From positions 372,001-436,000 of the forward strand of contig NZ_JBIGHW010000001.1 of assembly GCF_043555875.1 (NCBI RefSeq): a stretch of DNA of 64,000 nt, written 5' to 3'. The translations under genes were made by a program, and so were the position numbers. Source of the DNA: Pelomonas margarita. GTDB taxonomy: Bacteria; Pseudomonadota; Gammaproteobacteria; Burkholderiales; Burkholderiaceae_C. The notes under the pieces are model-generated. The model was given only the letters and a program-made list of their open reading frames with translations, was not told where the DNA came from and did not search any database. Below, piece by piece: positions 8,512-18,809 of this stretch (position 1 is its first letter; every line of letters starts with the position of its first letter).

Positions 8512-9765
8512 ATGTTTGCCTACGACCAGCCCGATGCGACCGGGCATTTCCGCCATGCTGGCATGCCCACGTTTGGCGGCAGCTTCGTCTCCGAGACCCT
8601 CGTCCATGCTCTGGACCAGTTGAAGGACGCCTACGCGCACTACCGAAACGATCCCGAGTTCCTGGCCGAGTACCAACGCGAGCTCAAGCACTTCGTTGGC
8701 CGGCCCAGCCCGATCTATCACGCTGACCGCCTGAGTCGCGAACTGGGCGGCGCCCAGGTCTACCTGAAGCGCGAGGACTTGAACCACACCGGCGCGCACA
8801 AGATCAACAACGTCATCGGCCAGGCGCTGCTGGCCAAGCGCATGGGCAAGCCGCGCGTCATCGCCGAGACCGGCGCTGGTCAGCACGGCGTGGCGACGGC
8901 AACGATCTGCGCCCGCTACGGCCTGGAATGCGTCGTCTACATGGGCAGCGAGGACGTCAAGCGCCAGTCGCCGAATGTCTACCGCATGAAGCTGCTCGGT
9001 GCGACCGTCGTGCCCGTGGAGAGCGGCAGCAAGACGCTGAAGGACGCGCTCAACGAGGCGATGCGTGACTGGGTCACCAACGTCGAGAACACCTTCTACA
9101 TCATCGGTACCGTGGCTGGCCCGCATCCCTACCCCATGATGGTGCGCGACTTCCAGCGCGTCATCGGCCTGGAGTGCCTGGAGCAGATGCCCGAGATGAC
9201 CGGCCGCCAGCCGGACGCCGTCATCGCCTGCGTGGGCGGCGGCTCGAATGCCATCGGCATCTTCCACCCCTACATCCCGCATGAGAACGTGCGCCTGATT
9301 GGCGTCGAGGCTGAAGGGCAGGGCGTGGCCAGCGGCAAGCATGCCGCCACACTCACCGCCGGCACGCCCGGCGTTCTGCATGGCAACCGCACCTACCTGC
9401 TGCAGGACGAAGACGGGCAGATCATCGAGACGCACTCGATCTCGGCGGGTCTCGACTACCCCGGCGTCGGCCCCGAGCACGCGCACCTGAAGGACATCGG
9501 CCGTGCCGAGTACGTCGGCGTGACGGACGCTGAGGCGCTCGCCGCCTTCCACCGCCTGTGCCGCACCGAGGGCATCATCCCGGCACTGGAATCCAGCCAC
9601 GCTGTCGCGCATGCCATCAAGCTCGCGCCGACGCTGGGGAAGGACAAGGTGCTGCTCGTGAACCTCTCTGGCCGTGGCGACAAGGACATCGGCACCGTCG
9701 CCGACCTGTCCGGCGCCGCCTATTTCGACCGCCCGTCGCAAGCCGGCGAAAAGGTGAAGCAATGA
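8512..9765 (+). CDS. trpB: Tryptophan synthase beta subunit
   Basis: PLP enzyme (417 aa) that condenses indole with serine to give tryptophan, with indole channelled from TrpA. The PLP-binding lysine is Lys97 in GAHKINN. The GAGQHG and GGGSNA loops that bind substrate carboxylate and PLP phosphate are both visible. A GAGGAAA ribosome-binding site precedes the ATG. Its stop overlaps the trpA start (ATGA), typical translational coupling for the equimolar alpha2-beta2 complex. Confidence 0.98.
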   Translation: MFAYDQPDATGHFRHAGMPTFGGSFVSETLVHALDQLKDAYAHYRNDPEFLAEYQRELKHFVGRPSPIYHADRLSRELGGAQVYLKREDLNHTGAHKINNVIGQALLAKRMGKPRVIAETGAGQHGVATATICARYGLECVVYMGSEDVKRQSPNVYRMKLLGATVVPVESGSKTLKDALNEAMRDWVTNVENTFYIIGTVAGPHPYPMMVRDFQRVIGLECLEQMPEMTGRQPDAVIACVGGGSNAIGIFHPYIPHENVRLIGVEAEGQGVASGKHAATLTAGTPGVLHGNRTYLLQDEDGQIIETHSISAGLDYPGVGPEHAHLKDIGRAEYVGVTDAEALAAFHRLCRTEGIIPALESSHAVAHAIKLAPTLGKDKVLLVNLSGRGDKDIGTVADLSGAAYFDRPSQAGEKVKQ

Positions 9766-10565
9766 GCCGCATCGGTACCGTTTTCGCCGCGCTGAAGGCC
9801 GACGGCCGCAAGGCGCTGATCCCCTTCGTCACCGCCGGTGACCCGCACCCGACCGCCACCGTCGACCTGCTGCTGGCCATGGCCGAGGCCGGTGCCGACG
9901 TCATCGAGTTGGGCGTGCCGTTCTCCGACCCGATGGCCGACGGTCCCATCATCCAGCGTGCTGGCGAGCGTGCCCTGAAGCACGGCATCGGCCTGCGCAA
10001 GGTGCTGGACTACGTCCGCGAGTTCCGCGTGCGCAACGACAAGACGCCGCTCGTGCTGATGGGCTATGCCAACCCGGTGGAGCGTTACGGCCTGGATGCC
10101 TTCGTGGCCGATGCGTCGGTGGCCGGCGTCGACGGCGTGCTCATCGTCGACTACCCGCCGGAGGAGTGCGAGGAATTTGCCGCTAGGCTGCGCGCGGCGA
10201 ACATGGATGCGATCTTCCTGCTCGCGCCTACGTCCACCGAGGCTCGCATGGCCCAGGTCGGCCAGCTTGCCAGCGGCTATGTCTACTACGTGTCTTTGAA
10301 GGGCGTGACGGGGGCAGGGCACCTGAACACCGCCGCCGTCGCCGAAGCCGTGCCCCGCATCCGCCGGCATGTCAGCACGCCGGTGGGCGTGGGCTTCGGC
10401 ATCCGTGACGGCGCGACGGCGCGCGCCGTGGCCGACGTTTCGGACGCGGTGGTCATCGGCTCCAAGCTGGTCGAACTGCTGGAACGCCAGCCAGCCGATA
10501 ATGTGGCCTCCACCGGCGCCGCCTTCATCCGTGAAATCCGCGCCGCACTCGACAAGAAGGACTGA
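9762..10565 (+). CDS. trpA: Tryptophan synthase alpha subunit
   Basis: Cleaves indole-3-glycerol phosphate to indole and glyceraldehyde 3-phosphate (267 aa). Catalytic Glu49 and Asp60 fall in IELGVPFSDPMADGP exactly as in the enterobacterial enzyme. The start ATG overlaps the trpB stop codon; the longer open frame upstream runs through trpB and is an artefact. accD follows after two bases, so trpFBA and accD are probably cotranscribed. Confidence 0.98.
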   Translation: MSRIGTVFAALKADGRKALIPFVTAGDPHPTATVDLLLAMAEAGADVIELGVPFSDPMADGPIIQRAGERALKHGIGLRKVLDYVREFRVRNDKTPLVLMGYANPVERYGLDAFVADASVAGVDGVLIVDYPPEECEEFAARLRAANMDAIFLLAPTSTEARMAQVGQLASGYVYYVSLKGVTGAGHLNTAAVAEAVPRIRRHVSTPVGVGFGIRDGATARAVADVSDAVVIGSKLVELLERQPADNVASTGAAFIREIRAALDKKD

Positions 10566-10567
10566 CC

Positions 10568-11440
10568 ATGAGTTGGCTCGACAAACTGCTCCCGCCCAAG
10601 ATCCAGCAAGGTGACCCGGCCGACCGCCGCACGGTTCCCGAAGGCTTGTGGATCAAGTGCCCGAGCTGCGAGACGGTGCTCTACAAGACCGACCTCGAGC
10701 AGAACATCAATGTCTGCCCCAAGTGCTCGCACCACCACCGCATCGGCGCGCGCCCGCGCCTGGATGCCTTCCTTGACGCGGAAGGCCGCTACGAGATCGG
10801 GCAGGAGGTGCTGCCGGTCGACGCGCTGAAGTTCAAGGACAGCAAGAAGTACCCCGATCGCCTGAAGGAAGCGCTGGAGAACACCGGCGAGACCGACGCG
10901 CTGGTCGTCATCGGCGGCGCCGTCATGAGCGTGCCGGTCGTCGCGGCCTGCTTCGAGTTCGACTTCATGGGCGGCTCCATGGGCTCCGTGGTTGGCGAGC
11001 GCTTCGTGCGCGGCGTCGAGACGGCCATCGAGCAGAAGACGCCATTCATCTGCTTCACCGCCACCGGCGGCGCGCGGATGCAGGAAGGCTTGCTGAGCCT
11101 GATGCAGATGGCCAAGACCAACGCGTCGCTGACGCGCCTGGCCAAGGCCAAGCTGCCCTACATCAGCGTGCTTACCGATCCGACGATGGGCGGCGTGTCG
11201 GCGTCGTTCGCCTTCGTCGGCGACATCGTGCTGGCCGAACCCAAGGCGCTGATCGGCTTTGCCGGCCCGCGCGTCATCGAGAACACCGTGCGCGAGAAGC
11301 TGCCCCCGGGTTTCCAGCGCGCCGAGTTCCTGATGGAGAAGGGCGCCGTCGACATGATCGTGGACCGCCGCCAACTGCGCGAGACGATTGCCCGCCAGCT
11401 CGCCATGCTGCAACGCCAGAGCGCCGACGCGGTCGCCTGA
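10568..11440 (+). CDS. accD: Acetyl-CoA carboxylase carboxyltransferase beta subunit
   Basis: Beta subunit of the carboxyltransferase that moves the carboxyl group from biotin carrier protein to acetyl-CoA, the first committed step of fatty acid synthesis (290 aa). The N-terminal zinc ribbon has Cys31, Cys34, Cys50 and Cys53. The crotonase-like carboxyltransferase core carries TATGGARMQEG and the GGVSASFA oxyanion region. It starts two bases after trpA and ends before a clear intrinsic terminator. Confidence 0.97.
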   Translation: MSWLDKLLPPKIQQGDPADRRTVPEGLWIKCPSCETVLYKTDLEQNINVCPKCSHHHRIGARPRLDAFLDAEGRYEIGQEVLPVDALKFKDSKKYPDRLKEALENTGETDALVVIGGAVMSVPVVAACFEFDFMGGSMGSVVGERFVRGVETAIEQKTPFICFTATGGARMQEGLLSLMQMAKTNASLTRLAKAKLPYISVLTDPTMGGVSASFAFVGDIVLAEPKALIGFAGPRVIENTVREKLPPGFQRAEFLMEKGAVDMIVDRRQLRETIARQLAMLQRQSADAVA

Positions 11441-11460
11441 ACCACGTCGCGATAGTTCCG

Positions 11461-11490
11461 AGCCAGGCCCCGTGCCTGGCTTTTGTTTTT
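11461..11490 (+). terminator. Intrinsic terminator between accD and folC
   Basis: AGCCAGGC pairs with GCCTGGCT around CCCGT, followed by TTTTGTTTTT. It probably ends the trpFBA-accD transcript just upstream of folC. Confidence 0.88.
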
Positions 11491-11502
11491 CCGTGATCCG
11501 CC

Positions 11503-12813
11503 ATGACGCTTGATGACTGGCTCGCCCACAGCGAGCGCCTGCACCCCAAGACCATCGACATGACGCTGGACCGCGTGTCCACTGTGCGCGAGCGGCTGGG
11601 CATAGCCTTCGACTGCCCGACCGTCGTCGTCGCCGGCACCAATGGCAAGGGCTCGACCTGCGCGATGCTGGAGTCGATCGCGCTGCACGCCGGCTACCGG
11701 GTGGGCCTCTACATCAAGCCGCACCTCGTGCACTTCCAGGAGCGCTGCCGCGTGGGCGGCGAGCCCGTGAAGGCCGAGTCGCTGGAGGCGCACTTCGAGG
11801 CCGTCGAGGCCGCGCGCGGCGACATCACGCTGACGTACTTCGAGTTCACGACGCTGGCCATCATGCGGCGGCTGCAGCACGAGCCGCTGGATCTCGTCAT
11901 TCTCGAAGTGGGCCTGGGCGGCCGGCTGGATGCCGTCAACGTCATAGACGCCGACTGCGCCGTCATCACCAGCATCGACCTTGACCATACCGAGTTCCTC
12001 GGCTCCGACCGGGAAAGCGTGGGCCGCGAGAAGGCCGGCATCATGCGCGCCGGCCGCCCGGTCGTCGTCAGTGATCCTGTGCCGCCGGCGTCGCTGGCCG
12101 CGCGCGCGGCCGAACTCGGCTGCGACCTGCGCCAGCTCGGCAAGGACTTCACCTTCAGTGGCGACCGCACGCAGTGGCAGTGGGCAGGGCGCAGCAAGCG
12201 CTTCGCCGGCATGTCCTACCCGGCGCTGCGCGGCGTGAACCAGTTGCTGAACGCGTCCGGCGTGCTGGCCGCCTTCGAGGCGTTGGCGGACCGCCTGCCC
12301 ATCAGTGCACAGGCAGTGCGCACGGGCCTCGCGCTAGTCGAGTTGCCGGGCCGCTTTCAGGTGCTGGCCGGCCAGCCGGCCGTCGTGCTGGACGTTGCCC
12401 ACAACCCGCACGCTGTCGCCGCGCTGGCGCAGAACCTCGACCAGATGGGCTTCTTCCCGCGCACGCATGCCGTGTTTGGCGCGATGGCCGACAAGGACCT
12501 CGGCGGCATCCTGGCGCGCATCGCACCGCTGGTGGATGTCTGGCATTTCACCGACTTGCCCCTTCCCCGCGCGGCGACGGCCGGGCAGCTGGAAGCCGCT
12601 TTCCTGGCTGCTGGCCTGAAGACGCCGCCCGGCGTCGAGACGCACACCCACGCCACGCCGCTGGATGCGCTTCAAGCGGCGGCGGCCGGCGCGACCACGG
12701 CCGATAGAATCCTGGTCTTCGGTTCCTTCTACACCGTGGGTGGCGTGTTGCAGCAGGGCATCCCGCGCGTGACCGCCGGCGCCATAGCGCCGCAGCCTCC
12801 CACCCTCCACTGA
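11503..12813 (+). CDS. folC: Folylpolyglutamate synthase / dihydrofolate synthase
   Basis: Adds glutamate to dihydropteroate and further glutamates to folates, using ATP (436 aa). The P-loop GTNGKGS is at residues 45-51, followed by the Mur-ligase-like ATPase core with EVGLGGRLDAVN and SIDLDHTEFLG. The C-terminal ligase domain includes VLDVAHNPHAVAAL. It lies upstream of the SPOR gene, cvpA and purF, the conserved proteobacterial folC-dedD-cvpA-purF order. Confidence 0.96.
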   Translation: MTLDDWLAHSERLHPKTIDMTLDRVSTVRERLGIAFDCPTVVVAGTNGKGSTCAMLESIALHAGYRVGLYIKPHLVHFQERCRVGGEPVKAESLEAHFEAVEAARGDITLTYFEFTTLAIMRRLQHEPLDLVILEVGLGGRLDAVNVIDADCAVITSIDLDHTEFLGSDRESVGREKAGIMRAGRPVVVSDPVPPASLAARAAELGCDLRQLGKDFTFSGDRTQWQWAGRSKRFAGMSYPALRGVNQLLNASGVLAAFEALADRLPISAQAVRTGLALVELPGRFQVLAGQPAVVLDVAHNPHAVAALAQNLDQMGFFPRTHAVFGAMADKDLGGILARIAPLVDVWHFTDLPLPRAATAGQLEAAFLAAGLKTPPGVETHTHATPLDALQAAAAGATTADRILVFGSFYTVGGVLQQGIPRVTAGAIAPQPPTLH

Positions 12814-12827
12814 GCCAGACGCCGCCG

Positions 12828-13595
12828 ATGGGCCTGTTTTCCTTCCTCAAGCGCGATGACGCCGCCTCCACTGCGGCGGCGCCCAAGAAGTCCAAGTCGG
12901 GAGCCAAGGCCGGCGCGGCGGACGATGTGCAGGTCCTGCGCGTGCGCGCGCGCCGCCGCCTGATCGGTGCGGCGGTGCTGGTCGCCGTCGGCGTCGTCGG
13001 CTTCCCGCTGATCTTCGAGACCCAGCCGCGGCCCATTCCCGTGGATCTGCCTATCGAGATCCCCCGCAAGGAGGCCGCGCCACCGCTGACCGTGCCTACG
13101 CGCGAGCCGCTGAGCCAGGCTGAACCACCGGCCAGGGCGCCTGCGTCGAGCCCGGCCGTGGAGTTGCCCGTCGAGCCCAGGGTCGCGGAGAAACCCGTCG
13201 ACAAGCCCCCTGAGAAGCCGGTGGAGAAGCTTGCCGAGAAGCCGGTCGACAAGCCGCCCGTCGAGAAGCCTGTGGTCAAGGTCGCCGAGAAGCCGGCCGA
13301 CAAGCCTAAAGCCGCCAATGACGGCGCCCGCGCCCAGGCCTTGCTGGAGGGCAAGGAGCCGGCGGCGGCGCGCTACATCGTGCAGGTCGGAGCCTATGGC
13401 GAGAGCAAGGCTGCGCAGGAGGTGCGTGGCAAGGTCGAGAAGCTGGGCCTGAAGACCTACGCGCAGGCCGTGGACACGGCCGACGGCAAGCGCTTCCGCG
13501 TGCGCCTGGGCCCGTTCGCCAGTCGCGATGAGGCCGAGCGCGCTTCCGCCAAGCTCAAGAGCGCCGGCTTGCCGGGCGCTATCCTGACCCTCTGA
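12828..13595 (+). CDS. SPOR-domain inner membrane protein (DedD-like)
   Basis: A short basic cytoplasmic N-terminus, one membrane helix (about 44-63), a periplasmic linker rich in EKPVDKP-type repeats (about 120-165), and a C-terminal SPOR domain (about 180-255; RYIVQVGAYGESKAA to the end). SPOR domains bind denuded peptidoglycan glycan at the division septum. Length (255 aa), layout and position between folC and cvpA match DedD-type proteins, so a septal role is likely, but sequence identity to E. coli DedD outside SPOR cannot be judged here. Confidence 0.9.
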   Translation: MGLFSFLKRDDAASTAAAPKKSKSGAKAGAADDVQVLRVRARRRLIGAAVLVAVGVVGFPLIFETQPRPIPVDLPIEIPRKEAAPPLTVPTREPLSQAEPPARAPASSPAVELPVEPRVAEKPVDKPPEKPVEKLAEKPVDKPPVEKPVVKVAEKPADKPKAANDGARAQALLEGKEPAAARYIVQVGAYGESKAAQEVRGKVEKLGLKTYAQAVDTADGKRFRVRLGPFASRDEAERASAKLKSAGLPGAILTL

Positions 13596-13604
13596 CGGAA
13601 CGCC

Positions 13605-14138
13605 ATGAACGTCGAGCTGAGCTGGGTCGATCTCGCGCTGGCAGCGTTGTTGCTGCTGTCGATCGCTATCGGCCTGTGGCGCGGCCTGGTGTTCGAGGTG
13701 ATGTCGCTGGCCGGCTGGGTGGTGGCCTACTTCGCGGCTTCGCCGCTGTCGCCCGTCATCGAGAGTTTTCTGCCCGAGGGCAAGTTCGGGCCTGCCGTGC
13801 TGCATCTCGTGTCGCTGGCGCTGGCTTTCTTCTTCGTGCTCATCGTGTGGAGCCTGGCCACTCGGCTGGTCAAGACGCTCATCCACGCCACGCCGCTGTC
13901 GGTGGTGGACCGCCTCGGCGGCGCCGGTTTCGGCGCGCTGCGCGGCGTCTTCATCGCGTTGTTGCTGGTGCTCGTCATCGGCGCCTCGTCACTGGCCGAA
14001 ACCAGCACCTGGCAGGCCTCGCGTGCGGCGCCGGTGCTGGCCGGCGTGCTGCGCGAGGCCACGCCCTGGCTGCCCGAACCTGTTGCCCGTTTTGTTTCCC
14101 GCTCGATGACTCCGCCTGGGGCGGCATCGACTGACTGA
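13605..14138 (+). CDS. cvpA: CvpA family membrane protein
   Basis: An integral membrane protein of 177 aa with four predicted helices, beginning ELSWVDLALAALLLLSIAIGLWRG, the CvpA signature. The homologue is needed for colicin V export and envelope homeostasis in other bacteria; its molecular activity is unsettled. It lies ten bases after the SPOR gene and 16 bases before purF, as in most proteobacteria. Confidence 0.93.
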   Translation: MNVELSWVDLALAALLLLSIAIGLWRGLVFEVMSLAGWVVAYFAASPLSPVIESFLPEGKFGPAVLHLVSLALAFFFVLIVWSLATRLVKTLIHATPLSVVDRLGGAGFGALRGVFIALLLVLVIGASSLAETSTWQASRAAPVLAGVLREATPWLPEPVARFVSRSMTPPGAASTD

Positions 14139-14153
14139 TTAAGGACCCCTGCC

Positions 14154-15665
<1,512 letters not shown>

Positions 15666-15694
15666 ATGCGCACCCCGACAACATCGAGTCCCGA

Positions 15695-17095
15695 ATGAGT
15701 TCCTTCGACAAGATCCGCACGCGCATCGCGCCGTCGCCCACCGGCTTCCTGCACCTGGGCACGGCCCGCACCGCGCTGTACTCCTGGGCGTATGCCCGCC
15801 ACCACGGTGGTGAATTCGTGCTGCGCATCGAGGACACCGACGTCGCCCGCTCCACGCAGGACTCGGTCGACCAGATCATTGCCGCGATGAACTGGCTGGG
15901 CCTGAGCTACGACGAGGGCCCGATCTACCAGATGCAGCGCCTGGACCGCTACCAGGCCGTCATCGACCAGCTGATCGCCGCTGGCCGCGCGTACCGCTGC
16001 TACGCGACGCCCGAGGAGCTGACCGAGATGCGCGAGGCCCAGAAGGCCCGCAGCGAGAAGACGCTGTACGACCGTCGCTGGCGCCCCGAGCCCGGCAAGG
16101 TGCTGCCGACGCCGCCGGAAGGCGTGAAGCCAGTCGTCCGCTTTGCCAACCCCATCGAGGGTGATGTGACGTGGGACGACGTCGTCAAAGGCCCCATCAC
16201 GATCAACAACCGCGAGATCGACGACCTCATCATCGCCCGCACAGATGGCGTGCCGACGTACAACTTTGCCGTCGTCGTCGACGACTGGGACATGCGCATC
16301 AGCCACGTCTTCCGTGGCGACGAACACGTCAACAACACGCCCTGGCAGATCAACATCTTCAACGCGCTGGGCGCGCCGCTGCCGTCCTTCGGCCACCTGC
16401 CCATCATCCTGGGCGACGACGGCCTGAAGTTGTCCAAGCGCCGGGGCGCCGTCAGCGTGATGGACTACGCGGCCAACGGCTACCTGCCGGAAGGCATGCT
16501 GAACTACCTGGCCCGCCTGGGCTGGAGCCACGGTGACGACGAGTTGTTCTCGGCCGAGCAGATGGTCAGCTGGTTCGACGGCACGCACCTGTCCAAGAGC
16601 CCGGCCCAGTGGGACCCGGCCAAATTGGACTGGGTGAACGGCCACTACGTGAAGCAGATCGACGAAGGGCGTCTGGCCGCGCTGGTCGTGGCGCAACTGG
16701 CCGGCAAGGGCATTAGCGTCACGGTGGCGCAGGTGCAGCCCAAGGTGGGCCTGTTCAAGGATCGCTGTGCGACTGTTGCAGCGCTGGCCGACTGGCTCGC
16801 CATGTACTTCGTAAACGTGGCCCCGTCGGCCGAAGACCTTGCCACGCATGTGACTGAGGCTGTTCGTCCGGCGATCGCCGCGCTGGCAGCGCGTCTGGGC
16901 GCCGTGGCCGAGTGGAACAAGGCGAACATCCAGCAAGCACTGAAGGAAACGCTGACGGCTGCTGGCCTGAAGATGCCGCAACTGGCGGTGCCGGTGCGCG
17001 TCCTGGTGTGCGGCCGCGCGCAAACGCCCAGCCTGGATGCAGTGCTTGAACACTTCGATCAGAAAAAAGTTCTCGAACGCTTGCAATCCCTCTGA
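15695..17095 (+). CDS. gltX: Glutamyl-tRNA synthetase
   Basis: Charges tRNA-Glu with glutamate (466 aa). The class I signatures are visible: the HIGH-type motif HLGT at residues 20-23 (after RIAPSPTGFL) and the KMSKS-type motif KLSKRRG near residue 245. The C-terminal third is the helical anticodon-binding domain. A tRNA promoter overlaps its last codons and a tRNA-Glu gene lies about 200 bases downstream, so enzyme and substrate are neighbours. Confidence 0.97.
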   Translation: MSSFDKIRTRIAPSPTGFLHLGTARTALYSWAYARHHGGEFVLRIEDTDVARSTQDSVDQIIAAMNWLGLSYDEGPIYQMQRLDRYQAVIDQLIAAGRAYRCYATPEELTEMREAQKARSEKTLYDRRWRPEPGKVLPTPPEGVKPVVRFANPIEGDVTWDDVVKGPITINNREIDDLIIARTDGVPTYNFAVVVDDWDMRISHVFRGDEHVNNTPWQINIFNALGAPLPSFGHLPIILGDDGLKLSKRRGAVSVMDYAANGYLPEGMLNYLARLGWSHGDDELFSAEQMVSWFDGTHLSKSPAQWDPAKLDWVNGHYVKQIDEGRLAALVVAQLAGKGISVTVAQVQPKVGLFKDRCATVAALADWLAMYFVNVAPSAEDLATHVTEAVRPAIAALAARLGAVAEWNKANIQQALKETLTAAGLKMPQLAVPVRVLVCGRAQTPSLDAVLEHFDQKKVLERLQSL

Positions 17096-17110
17096 AATTC
17101 GTCATATACT
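17081..17110 (+). promoter_or_regulatory. Promoter for the first tRNA triplet
   Basis: TTGCAA (17081-17086), an 18-base spacer and TATACT (17105-17110) form a good sigma-70 promoter. The -35 box lies inside the end of gltX. Transcription would start near 17117, about 55 bases before tRNA-Ala. Confidence 0.75.
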
Positions 17111-17171
17111 CTTGGTCTCGCTTGAACAGCGCTGTTAACGACAAGTCGGCAACGACGACGTTGAAAACAAC

Positions 17172-17247
<76 letters not shown>

Positions 17248-17295
17248 AATGAGCTTGCTCACGAGGTGGCGCGCGGTTCAAGTAATGAAGGATTC

Positions 17296-17371
17296 GTCCC
17301 CTTCGTCTAGAGGCCTAGGACACCACCCTTTCACGGTGATTACAGGGGTTCGAATCCCCTAGGGGACGCCA
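17296..17371 (+). tRNA. tRNA-Glu(TTC), copy 1
   Basis: 76 bases with encoded CCA. The acceptor GTCCCCT pairs with AGGGGAC, and the anticodon loop CTTTCAC gives TTC. The sequence is close to the E. coli glutamate tRNA. Confidence 0.97.
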
Positions 17372-17472
17372 AATTCAGTCGCAAGACGGAATTTGAAAAT
17401 CCTGTCGAAAGGCAGGGCGAGTTTGATGAAGCTTGGATATTGTGGAAAGACAATATCAAATTCATCCCACGC

Positions 17473-17549
17473 GGAGTGGTAGTTCAGTTGGTTAGAATAC
17501 CGGCCTGTCACGCCGGGGGTCGCGGGTTCGAGCCCCGTCCACTCCGCCA
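17473..17549 (+). tRNA. tRNA-Asp(GTC), copy 1
   Basis: 77 bases with encoded CCA. The acceptor GGAGTGG pairs with CCACTCC, and the anticodon loop CTGTCAC gives GTC. Confidence 0.97.
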
Positions 17550-17577
17550 AGGTTTCCATCGGGTTTGCCCGATTAGC

Positions 17578-17606
17578 GAGCGGCCAATTTATTGGCCGCT
17601 CGTTTT
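17578..17606 (+). terminator. Strong hairpin between the two tRNA triplets
   Basis: A perfect eleven-base stem GAGCGGCCAAT / ATTGGCCGCTC with a two-base centre (TT, so the effective loop is larger), followed by GTTTTT. It should end the first triplet transcript, yet the second triplet starts only 15 bases downstream. A possible promoter (TTGCCC 17565-17570, 17-base spacer, TTTATT 17588-17593) overlaps the stem. Confidence 0.85.
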
Positions 17607-17621
17607 TGAGTCACGCTCCAC

Positions 17622-17697
<76 letters not shown>

Positions 17698-17746
17698 AGT
17701 CAAATTTCGGTTTGATCGGTAGCGTGATTTAAAATTGGAAGGTTAC

Positions 17747-17822
17747 GTCCCCTTCGTCTAGAGGCCTAGGACACCACCCTTTCACGGTGATTACAGGGGT
17801 TCGAATCCCCTAGGGGACGCCA
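17747..17822 (+). tRNA. tRNA-Glu(TTC), copy 2
   Basis: Identical to copy 1 at 17296. The spacer before it, after tRNA-Ala, differs from that of the first triplet in sequence and by one base in length. Confidence 0.97.
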
Positions 17823-17923
17823 AATTCAGTCGCAAGACGGAATTTGAAAATCCTGTCGAAAGACAGGGCGAGTTTGATGAAGCTTGGATATTGTGGAAAG
17901 ACAATATCAAATTCATCCCACGC

Positions 17924-18000
17924 GGAGTGGTAGTTCAGTTGGTTAGAATACCGGCCTGTCACGCCGGGGGTCGCGGGTTCGAGCCCCGTCCACTCCGCCA
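17924..18000 (+). tRNA. tRNA-Asp(GTC), copy 2
   Basis: Identical to copy 1 at 17473. It is followed within ten bases by a strong intrinsic terminator. Confidence 0.97.
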
Positions 18001-18007
18001 AAAATGC

Positions 18008-18050
18008 AATGCGCCGAAGCCCTCGCGGGTTTCGGCGCATTTTGTTTTTT
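18008..18050 (+). terminator. Terminator after the second tRNA triplet
   Basis: AATGCGCCGAA (18008-18018) pairs with TTCGGCGCATT (18031-18041), and a small inner CCC/GGG stem sits in the loop. TTTTGTTTTTT follows. Confidence 0.92.
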
Positions 18051-18058
18051 GCGCTGTA

Positions 18059-18310
18059 TCAGGACATGCCGCGAGCGGGCGCCGGGGCGGTTCCTGGGTC
18101 TTCTCCGCCGCCACTGCTGCTCTGCATCTGGTTGTTGCCTGGGGTTGTGCGTTGCTCGGGTTGCGCTGCGCGAACGGGTTCAGTGGCCGCGCGCTTGCCG
18201 CTGACCACCAGACGAGCGAGTTTGACGACTTCACTGGCTTGTGCCGGCATCCCGCCAGCAAGCAGGCCCAGCGAGAGGCTGAGCGCAATCCATCCCTTGC
18301 TTGATCGCAT
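18059..18310 (-). CDS. Small predicted secreted protein, unknown function
   Basis: An 83-codon frame not recognised as any known family. It begins MRSSKGWIALSLSLGLLAGGMPAQA, a textbook Sec signal peptide with an AQA cleavage site, followed by SEVVKLARLVVSGKR and then a Ser/Gly/Pro-rich low-complexity tail. A GGAG ribosome-binding site sits seven bases before the ATG at 18310. The frame stays open further upstream, but without signal-like content. It lies alone between the tRNA triplets and tRNA-Ser, transcribed against the triplets. A short periplasmic or exported protein is the simplest reading. Confidence 0.65.
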   Translation of the reverse strand: MRSSKGWIALSLSLGLLAGGMPAQASEVVKLARLVVSGKRAATEPVRAAQPEQRTTPGNNQMQSSSGGGEDPGTAPAPARGMS

Positions 18311-18452
18311 TTCCAACTCCGACCTTGCGATTGCAAGGCGTGGGCCGCAGTGTTCGGCAAGTGCCGCAGCGAAGCCAGTGATGTGCGACGAATTGCGTTT
18401 TTTCGCGCCTGAACTGCAGCAATGCAGTTTGGCTGGCTTGGCCAGAAAGCAA

Positions 18453-18473
18453 ATCGGGCCCATTGGGCCCGAT
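18453..18473 (-). terminator. Terminator after tRNA-Ser
   Basis: On the minus strand ATCGGGCC pairs with GGCCCGAT around a short centre, followed by TTTGCTTTC. It lies nine bases beyond the 3' end of tRNA-Ser. Confidence 0.75.
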
Positions 18474-18479
18474 CAAGCT

Positions 18480-18572
<93 letters not shown>

Positions 18573-18584
18573 TGCAAGCCAGCA

Positions 18585-18590
18585 ATTATA
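18585..18590 (-). promoter_or_regulatory. -10 box of tRNA-Ser
   Basis: A consensus TATAAT on the minus strand, 12 bases upstream of the tRNA 5' end. No good -35 box is seen at the usual distance, so activity may rest on the strong -10. Confidence 0.6.
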
Positions 18591-18809
18591 ACCTATTCCT
18601 GAGGGCTTTGCGTGCTTGGTGTGGGATGAAGGGCGCTGCTGGTTGGTGAGGCAGCAGCGCGTCTATGGTTTGTCTGGCGCAGGCAATGCCTGTTGTCCAT
18701 GTGGGGCGGCCTCTGGTGTCTCTTGATGGCTTGCCTCATCGCCGAGGCACATGGCGGCCCTACACTTCGCCGCTTCGATTTTTTGATGCCCGCCCACTGG
18801 AGCGCCGCG

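Noticed and set aside
18693..18809. An N-terminal extension of the decarboxylase
   Set aside because: The extra 39 residues have no family counterpart, and the ATG at 18810 has a good ribosome-binding site.
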